From NCBI GenBank assembly GCA_032718865.1, contig JALUTQ010000007.1, forward strand, positions 744,001 to 808,000: DNA of 64,000 bases, given 5' to 3'. The notes beneath the pieces were generated by a model. It was not told the origin of the DNA, made no database searches, and was given only the letters and a program-made list of their open reading frames with translations. Numbering within the stretch: position 1 is the first letter of the stretch; each line of letters opens with the position of its first letter. Of this stretch, positions 56,808 through 64,000 are shown one piece after another. Origin of the DNA: Tilletia caries (Eukaryota; Basidiomycota; Exobasidiomycetes; Tilletiales; Tilletiaceae). A program made the translations under genes and the position numbers.

Positions 56808-57020
56808 CAGTCGCTCCATTAAGTTTTGACGCGGCCGAAATTGAAATGAGGGGGCGGGGGCAAGAAAAACAGGTACCTGAATTTTGCGAGAAAAACATTA
56901 CATTGCGATATGAGAGCCGAGAGCCGGCGGATCTGTGAATCATATTTTCCGGGGAAAAAGGGGCGTTGCGTCTCCTCCAAAAAAATTTCCTGGGGGTGTC
57001 AAAACTTTGTGGAGCGACTG
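56808..57020. mobile_element. 213-bp MITE, Tc1/mariner-type
   Basis: Terminal inverted repeats of about 25 bases begin CAGTCGCTCCA and share AAGTTTTGAC (22 of 25 identical between the left end and the reverse complement of the right end). TA dinucleotides flank both ends (56806-56807 and 57021-57022), the target-site duplication typical of the Tc1/mariner/pogo superfamily, whose ends often start CAGT. There is no coding capacity, so it is non-autonomous. Confidence 0.75.
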
Positions 57021-57358
57021 TATGCCTTCTCAGACCATCTCATGCGAGACCGGGACAGGAGCTAAAACAAACACAGGCCAGTCTGGCACTGCACCCGTCT
57101 TGGTCATCCCGATGGTGTGGATTGTGGGCCTTGGTCTGCTATTACAAAAGCTGTGGCGTGGGGACAATGGACAATCGCTTCAGGGAAAAGTTCAAAAAAT
57201 TACCGGACGCGCGGACGCGTGGACAGACACCCGTCGGGGAGTCCAGACCCTTTATTTGGTTTGGCAATCAATCATGCAACACACCATTTTGTGTGATTGT
57301 CGTTGACGCTGACTCTCCCATCTCCACCCATTCCGGGGCAGTCCGAGCGTTATGTAAA

Positions 57359-58000
57359 CACTGCTACCATGGGGGTTGTTTTAAGCGGTGTAAAACGCTT
57401 CGTAATAATTTGTTTTACAATGATTTTACGGTTCTCTCAAAACATCCCTGTTGTGCAGGAGTTTTAAGGGCCTTGCAAAAACTGCAGCGTTTTACGTGGT
57501 GCGGAATCATGTCTGAAAACAATGACGTATTGGAGGTTGTTCTACGGCTGCTAGAACCGAAGACAAGATAGACTTTCAGTTTCTCTAATTAGAATGGGTC
57601 TGCTTGGTGGTCTCAGAGTCTCTGCCCTGTATCTCAAAAGGTTCACAGCTGCTTCCACACTCAATTGATGCTGCTCTCTGAAGACAGAAACCCTCGATTT
57701 ACAGTATTACTACCCGTGGATGACATGTTGGGTTTGGCTGGGCATGGCGGGTGGGTGTGGTGAGGGCCGTGGTGTCGAGCAAGGTGGTGGCGGTGAGGAA
57801 GGCGTCTGGAGACGCCTAGTCTCACTTCCCGGGTCGCTGCAGCAGTCACGTGATCACTATGCCTACTGGGTTTTAACACTATTAGAAAGGTGTTTTAACA
57901 CCCAAATCAGCGGAACAAAATAGAAAATTATAACATGAGGTGAACACGTGCGTTCCACAAGCGTCTTACACCCCTTAAAACAACCCCCATGGTAGCAGTG
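57359..58000. mobile_element. 642-bp MITE with CACTG terminal inverted repeats
   Basis: The first 42 bases (CACTGCTACCATGGGGGTTG, then TTTTAAG.GGTGTAA.ACGCTT) recur as the reverse complement at 57959-58000 with two mismatches. An AAA triplet lies immediately outside each end (57356-57358, 58001-58003), a possible 3-bp target-site duplication. CACT ends with a 3-bp duplication are characteristic of the CACTA/EnSpm superfamily. The interior carries small palindromes such as GTGTTTTAACACC but no gene, so it must be moved by an enzyme from elsewhere. Confidence 0.8.
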
Positions 58001-58003
58001 AAA

Positions 58004-59103
58004 GGCGAAGATGCACCTCAACAATCTGTATAGGCTTTATTTGTTGCTGCTGGGACTTGGGAGAGACGCCAGCAGCAGTAGTAGTCCGCCCGCGTCTGCT
58101 TGTCTCTTTTTGTGCCACTTGAAAGACTGCGGTCTCGGGCCTGTGAGTTGTGACACAAGGATTCAATTAGTCCGACGCGTCGCGCCACGTCTCTCGCCTG
58201 TCGCGCTGGCAGACCGAGGGCGATCATCGATCATCGAGACGCCCGGTTTAAGAACAAGCCCGAGACTTTGCAGACCACATGGTCTTCGGTAAATTTACCG
58301 TAGAAGCTCGCCGATGTTGTCACGTGACCAGTGATCGTTGTTCGCTTGACCTGTGACCGGTGACCACTCGAGTCTCGAGTGTCGAACGTTCACGACTTCT
58401 CTCGTTTGCGCCTTGACAAGCAAGAAGCACGAAGTTTGTACGGCGCGCTGCGGAGCTTCCATATGGATGTCCGATATGCTTATACACACTTAACTTCTGT
58501 ACCTATGGGCGCTCGCGATATCGGCCTCCTTCTGAGCTTGAGATCCGTGAGCGGGAGAGGCGGGATGTCGGACATCGGTGTCTCACTACTGATGACTGAC
58601 TGTCTCCCGGGGCGAGGGCTGAGGCGCTCAGGCCTCAGGCGGTCTCGACTCTCGAGCCTCGTGGGCAGCGGCCAGCGCTGGCAGCAAGTTGCCAGGCTGA
58701 AGGATTGAAGAAGCAAGAGAGGGGAAGCGAGGAAGAAGAGGAGCGAAAGTGACAATCTACCGAGAGATCAGCTACTCGTACGCCCCGGCGCCTGAGCTAC
58801 TTATATCTTGGCTGTCCGAGTAGTATGCGAAGTCAGCACCAGCACCAGCACCAGCATCACGCCGAGCAGCAGGCCACAGCAGCAGCAGGAAGAGGAAGCA
58901 GACGGCGCTTGTCAATATCATCGTCCATCGCAGTCAGTGTTCGAGTGTGTGCTGTGGTTTATGTGCATATATAAAGGAGTGACTGACTTCGCTCCTTCGC
59001 TCCGCAGAGACGCTTCCAACGAACCGCCTCGTCCTCGCACCTCGCTGCCCCGGACACCAACAGCGTATCGGATCAGCCGGTCCGCATCGATCGCACACGC
59101 GCC
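58004..59103. other. Promoter region of the HSPA12-like gene
   Basis: About 1.1 kb without a supported gene. It contains short repeats such as CAGCACCAGCACCAGCACCA near 58850 and a TATATAAAGG string at 58967-58976, 130 bases upstream of the ATG at 59104, which could be its TATA box. Confidence 0.4.
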
Positions 59104-59443
59104 ATGTACAGCAACCAGTACGCAGCAGGTCAGTCTTCTCTCCCGCTCTCCCGCTCTCCCGCTCTCCTCTCCCTCTTCCCATGCGCACTGCACTCACTCC
59201 TTCAGTCTTGTACCCCCGTCTACAGCCAGCGGCAGCATGAACGGCGACAATGGGAACACCCCGGCCTCCCTCATCGCGCGTTCCTACCAGCAGCGCTACA
59301 ATCCGAACCAGCACCAGCAACAGCAGCAGCACTACGGCCGTCCACAGTCGTCGATGTCCGTCTCCAACCAGAACAAATCCCTCCCCCCGCAGCCCCCCGG
59401 AAACATGCATATGAACCATCAGCAACATCAACACCAGCAGTAC

Positions 59444-59475
<32 letters not shown>

Positions 59476-62259
59476 GCAGCAGCGGAACTCCGCCTACGAC
59501 CAGTACCTCGACGACCCCGGCCTCGGTCCCGGAAGCGCACAAAAGCGTCGAGGTCGCGAGTGGCTCCCCTACCAAGGCGAGCGCCAGCTCATCATCGCCA
59601 TCGACCTCGGCACCACCTACTCCGGCGCCTCCTTTTGCGTCCTCGAGCCAGGCAAGAAACCCAAGATCGAAGACGTCAAATCATACCCGGCACAAGCAAC
59701 CGGTCTCTCCAAGGTTCCCTCCGTGGTCACCTACGACCGCGACTGCAATGCCCGTCTCTTCGGCGCCGAGGCCGAGGGCACCGAGGCCGATCTGCTCATC
59801 AATGAAGGCGGGCATCAGGTCCGCTGGTGGAAACTCCACTTGCGCCCTCCACACTTGCGCGTCATCCTGGCCGGAGGAGACGAGAGCACCAGCAATCTCG
59901 ATCTGGACCCGCTCCCGCCGGGCGTCACCGTCGAGCAGGTCTGCGCAAACTTCCTTGCCTACATGGTCAAATGTGTCGGTGTGAGTATATCTTCCCCCTT
60001 TCCTGTATGCGCGCGCTGCGCGCGCATACACACTACTTGGACCATGAACCATTCTGAAACAAGGCCCGTTCGCTATACACCCTTCCCTTCCCTCCCCTAC
60101 CAGACCTACATCTTCACCCGCCTCGCAAATGGACGCGAGATCCTCACCTCCCTCGGCCAGCGCACCTCCTACGTCGTCACCATCCCGAACGGATGGGAGA
60201 TCGCCCAGCAGCAGACCCTCCGGCAGGCCTGTGTCATGGCACAGCTCATCCCTGCCGACCGCGCCGAGAGCGCGATTCGCTTCGTCACCGAGGCTGAGGC
60301 TAGTATTTGTTATCTGGCCATGAGTCAGAGTGCGGGTGATATGTTCGATGTGAGTCCTTTTTTCTTCTTGAATTGAGATACGTACGCGTCTCGTAGTCTG
60401 CCCTTCTGACCGAAATACTCACTTCTGTACGACAGCATTATGCGGAAGGAGGCGGGCAGCTCATCGTGTAAGTGCACATTGCAGACGCGTCTCCTTTTCT
60501 CCCCCACGCGTTTTTTCCCGCCTTTCCCCTTAACGCTTCTTCTCTCCCGCATCATAACAGAAATGACGCCGGTGGCGGAACCATCGACGTCTCCACCTAC
60601 ACCGTCGAAGCGATCCACCCGAACATCCAAGTCAAAGAAAACGGCATCTCCGACTGTATCATTGCCGGCTCGACCACCGTCGACCAGCGCGCCTTGCTCC
60701 TGATCCAAGAACGTCTCCGCGACACCCGATGGGACAACTACGAGGATCTGCGCTCGATGCGCCAGATGTTCTCTACCACGATCAAGGAGACGTTTGCTAG
60801 TCGGGATCAGGGGGAGATTCTGTTGAGGATTGGGATGACGGCTGATAATGATCCGTCGATTGGGCTTAGGAAGGGCATGCTGGTGTTCTCTGCGTGAGTT
60901 TTTTCTTTTCTTCCCTTTCTTGTTCCCCCCGACGCCATGCGCTGGAGGTGGAGGTGCAATGTTCCTGGAAACCTTCGTGGCCGAAGAGAGACGCGAGAGG
61001 TGTGCTGACGCGGGTTTGCCCCTGATACATGCAGTGAGGAGGTTGCCGAGCTGTACGAACCCTCCATTGCCGCAACCTGTCAATCGATCGAGAGCCGCAT
61101 TATAGCGCGCCCGGACGGACACCCTGCGGTGAGTACAACAATCCGCCCCCCTGTTCCTTTTTTTAATCACCATGAAGCTGAAACAAACTATTGCCTGCAG
61201 ATGGTCGCCATGGTCGGTGGCTTCTCTGAGTCGATGTACTTCCGGTCCGAACTTGCGAGAAGATTGGGCGAGCAGGTGCAATTGTGCAAGCCAGACGAGG
61301 CGACGTAAGTCTCTTATCCCTCAAACTTCACCCAGGACCCGCATACATGCGGGCCGAACCCCATAGCTTCCGAGCGACTGACTGACTGACTCATCCACAT
61401 TGGCGCGCGTCTCTGCCTCTCTATTTCAATATTTCCAGGGCCAAGGCCGTCGCGTCCGGAGCGCTAATCTGGGCCCTGGACGGCGTCGTGGGCAGCCGCG
61501 TCGCGCGCATGTCCTACGGTATCCGCTGTTCCTGCGTCCTCCGACCCGAACGGCCCGCGCACCAAGCCCGGGCGCACCTCGCTTATGGCGGCGTCGACGG
61601 CGTGCAACATCTCTCGGGGGCCTTTGGCTGTGTGCTCCGTAAAGGCGAGACGGGCCGGGATGACGAGGAGCATCTGTCGCCGTTCGTGCTGACGTGGACG
61701 ACGACGGTGCCCCTGACGGCTGCGATCTCGTTGTTGATTTACCGGGGGGAGAATGGTGCGGGGGCTAGTAATGGGGCTGGGGTCGAGGGGGAGGAGTTGC
61801 CGGAGTTTGTGGATATGCCTGGGTTTGCGGAGTTGTGTGTGTTCAATATTGATATGACGCCGTTCCAGCCGCTGCTGCCGGTGCTCAAGACGCCGCAGGG
61901 GCAGGAGTACGTGAAGGCGTGAGTTACCCCTCCCCCTTCCTCCTCGTACCTGGACCCAATAGGTCCTAAAGCTCACTGAACAGTGTTCTGATAATCTCCT
62001 TTTTCTCCTTCCCCTTTGCTACAGAGACATCGAACTTGCCATGAAGCTCACAGGCACAGAGATCAGCGCACAAGTGCTTTTCCGACACGAAGGGAATCTG
62101 TACCGGTACGTTTTGTCTCTCCCCTTCCTAACACTTCTTGGGCTCCCCTGGACTAGTATTGGGGGTTTGTGTGCTTACAATGCCTTCGACATTTTTTTTG
62201 CTCCTTCGGGTTTCTGCAGTGGACCTGTCAACGTTGCAGCGGCGCAACCTGTAGCATGA
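59104..62259 (+). CDS. HSPA12-like Hsp70-family ATPase with polyQ leader
   Basis: Member of the HSPA12-like branch of the actin/Hsp70 ATPase superfamily. These proteins keep the nucleotide-binding domain but lack a normal substrate-binding domain; fungal members are uncharacterised. Exon 1 from 59104 encodes MYSNQYAA. The next exon holds a Gln/Asn/His-rich leader with 13 consecutive Gln, then phosphate-1 motif LIIAIDLGTTYSGASFCVLE. Later exons encode KVPSVVTYDRDCNARLFGAE, REILTSLGQRTSYVVTIPNG, RFVTEAEASICYLAMSQSAG, phosphate-2 NDAGGGTIDVSTYTVEA, the FASRDQGEILLRIGMTADND segment, adenosine motif MVAMVGGFSESMYFRSELAR and AKAVASGALIWALDGVVGSR. The tail includes MKLTGTEISAQVLFRHEGN and a short last exon GPVNVAAAQPVA. 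About ten exons. The DLGTTYSG, DAGGGTIDV and VGGFSES motifs are intact, so ATP binding is expected. Confidence 0.85.
59444..59482 (+). repeat. CAG/CAA polyglutamine tract
   Basis: Thirteen consecutive Gln codons (mixed CAA and CAG) within a wider Q/H-rich leader of the HSPA12-like protein. Confidence 0.9.
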
Positions 62260-62891
62260 TACGGTGGCAAAAATCCCTTCGTGTGCCATATATGCGCACG
62301 CCTTTGGAAACTTCGAATACCCCATCCACCCTTCATTCACGAACGGTCGTGTTATGAGGGCGCGCAGAAAGAAAGCGGGCCGCTAATGGGACAACCTTCC
62401 TGGTCGCGGCCGGGGCGGGGGCGGCACGCTCGGGCGCTGCTGAGCTCCAGGTACATACGCTCCCTTCCCCCTCTCGCTGTTCGTTCTTTCTGATTCCAGT
62501 CACCCCGTCCTCGCTCGATGCATAGTCTTCCCCTATCCCACTGTGTTGGCAACCGCTTCGTCTTTCCTCCCCACTCTTCGTCTCGTACCTTTCATCACTA
62601 TATTCCCTAGAACTGAGGGTGGGATCAATCTACAGACAGGCTTCGATCGCGCTTCTTCCGTTTCTATCATTCTGCTGCCCATTCGAGATCCCCTCTCCTG
62701 CGGCTTCTCTCGCCTTTATCTGTCCTCCTTTCGGCAGTGGAAAAGGAGAAAGCCACCCTGGTCACACGACTCCGAGCAAAAGTCCAAACATGACGAGAGA
62801 GAGAGAGAGGAAAAATTGGAATTTGGACTGTCTAGAAGTACGAGGAGAGAGCCCTTAGGGCGGGGATGCATCCTCATCCAAGGAGAGAGAA
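62260..62891. other. Convergent spacer HSPA12-like / transketolase-like
   Basis: 3' flanks of both genes with pyrimidine-rich stretches and a GAGAGAGAGAG run near 62805. No gene seen. Confidence 0.4.
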
Positions 62892-64000
62892 TCAGATCAA
62901 GCTCTTGATGGACGCAATGATGCTCTGCGGGTCCAGATTCTGGTGGTAGACCTGCTCGGCCAGACCGCCGCATCCCTCCTTGATGACACCCATCGACTTG
63001 TACTTGGGGGTGAGCGAGCGGCTGAGGAGCCAGGTGCCCATCTTGGAGCCCAGACCGGTCTGCTGGTTTTGAGTCTCTACCACGAGGACAAAGCCAGTTG
63101 AGCCGTACTCCTTGATGGCCGCCTCGTCGACCACGTTCTGCGAGGGATTAGAGATGGAGGGGGAGAAGAAGTTTCGGTGAGCGTCGAGCGTGAGAAGCGG
63201 GCAGAACAGAAGGCAGTCCTCCAACTGCTGTTGTGGGAACAGAGCAAAAACTCACCAATGTGACCTTGTTGATCAGACCAACATCGAGACCCTCGGCACG
63301 GACGCGGTCCACAGCGTCCACAGCGCGGTGCACCATGTCACCAAAGGCAACAACATACCCCTTCGTACCCTTCCGGATAAACTCATCCACGCCAGGCACA
63401 AACTTGTAGCTCTCGTCGTAGAACTTCTCCTCGCTGTTCTCCTTCAGGATCCACGGCACCTTCGCGCGGGTGGAGAAGACGAAGCGCAGACCTATGTCAA
63501 ACAGCACCTTCTCTACGACGGCGATCATCTGCTGCGGGTCGGCGGGGAAGTAGAGCCGGGTCTCGTAGGCGTCGAGCAGGCCGTTGTCGGCGAAGAATAT
63601 GTTGATACCGAAGTGGCAGGCTGTACACAAACGCGCGCAGAAAAAGAGTTGAGGGGAGTGGCGAGAAGCAAAACGCGTGAGAACCTGCAGCTACAACTCG
63701 TACTCATGGTGGCACAAACTCACTGTTGTCGGCAATCTCATCCACACCAGCGTGCGAGAAGTGGCTGAGCACGTTGGAGAAGTTGAGTCGGGCCATGGTC
63801 GCCTCTGAGGTTATCATCTCCAAGAAGGCCGAGAAGGTGGAGAAGACACCGGTCCTGTACTCGTCCTTCTCGAGGAAGGCACCAAAGCCGGCTGCGGCGG
63901 AGAAGTTGCCGCGCTCGCAGATACCGGAGGGGACGAAGACTTCGGGGTGCTTCTGGTGGATCGCCTTGAGTCCGGTCGAGCCCTCGAGGTCGGAGTCGAT
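62892..64000 (-). CDS. Transketolase-like protein, C-terminal part (partial)
   Basis: The gene continues past the window end, so only its 3' part is visible. The first visible exon (to about 63722) encodes IDSDLEGSTGLKAIHQKHPE, then ICERGNFSAAAGFGAFLEKD, VFSTFSAFLEMITSEATMAR and FSHAGVDEIADN, the pyrimidine-binding domain pattern of transketolase-type thiamine-diphosphate enzymes. After an intron come CHFGINIFFADNGLLDAYET, RLYFPADPQQMIAVVEKVLF, then VVAFGDMVHRAVDAVDRVRA. The last exon encodes NVVDEAAIKEYGSTGFVLVV, ETQNQQTGLGSKMGTWLLSR and ends at 62892 (SIIASIKSLI), the transketolase C-terminal domain. The FADNGLLDAYETRLYFPADP segment resembles fungal transketolase-like proteins of unclear substrate more than canonical Tkl1. 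The N-terminal thiamine-diphosphate domain lies outside the window. Confidence 0.8.

Noticed and set aside
56966..57571. 201-codon open frame on the plus strand across both MITEs
   Set aside because: It starts inside the mariner-type MITE and ends inside the CACTG MITE, has no domain or splice structure, and is explained by the two insertions.
1..64000. CRISPR array, prophage or bacterial operon
   Set aside because: The window is intron-rich eukaryotic nuclear DNA; no spaced direct repeats or bacterial gene order were seen.

Overview
The window is nuclear DNA of a filamentous or yeast-like fungus, most likely a basidiomycete. It is moderately GC-rich, nearly every gene is split by short introns (about 50-100 bases, GTGAGT-like donors, CTGAC/TGAC-like branch sites, CAG acceptors), and gene content is eukaryotic throughout. 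The two macrophage-activating-glycoprotein-like genes and the Tnp2-type transposon fit Basidiomycota. Pucciniomycotina/Microbotryomycetes is my guess from intron density and GC; no marker in the window proves it.

Left part (0.3-17.2 kb): ordinary gene-dense chromosome. Order: secreted MAG-like protein (-), nuclear 5'-3' exoribonuclease RAT1/XRN2 (-), cytochrome oxidase assembly factor COX20 (+), COP9 signalosome subunit 7 (-), a tiny membrane protein gene (+) and an unresolved spliced locus (-) that share a duplicated 56-bp upstream element, a HIT-domain protein (+), a second MAG-like gene (-), and the mRNA export factor RAE1/GLE2 (+).

Transposon island (about 17.3-27.8 kb): a decayed CACTA/EnSpm-type element. 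A Tnp2-family transposase on the minus strand is broken by an in-frame TGA and by a 1.95-kb insertion with 11-13-bp inverted ends. That insertion carries an intron-containing, frameshifted fragment of a malate dehydrogenase gene. An intact RGG-rich/coiled-coil protein gene (+) lies in the same island. GC-rich short repeats (GCGCGAG / CTAGCGC motifs) lie at both edges and may be the subterminal repeats of the element.

Right part (28-64 kb): an ABCC/MRP-type ABC transporter (+), a triple-KH RNA-binding protein (-), an ETFRF1/LYRM5-like LYR protein with a start codon split by an intron and a 9-nt microexon (+), the fork-protection protein TOF1/Timeless (+), two tandem paralogous secreted proteins (+), a CAK/Csk1-like kinase (-), a small membrane protein (+), a secreted acetoacetate-decarboxylase-like protein with a reading-frame puzzle (+), an SH3-containing Ras guanine nucleotide exchange factor of the Cdc25 type (-), a gene-poor stretch holding two MITE-like elements (one TA-flanked Tc1/mariner type, one CACTG type), an HSPA12-like Hsp70 ATPase with a polyglutamine leader (+), and the 3' part of a transketolase-like enzyme (-) that runs off the window end.

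Most genes are housekeeping and functionally unrelated; there is no biosynthetic cluster. The unusual content is the nested transposon with its captured host gene fragment, the inverted duplicated promoter element near 10-12 kb, and the MITE pair at 56.8-58.0 kb.
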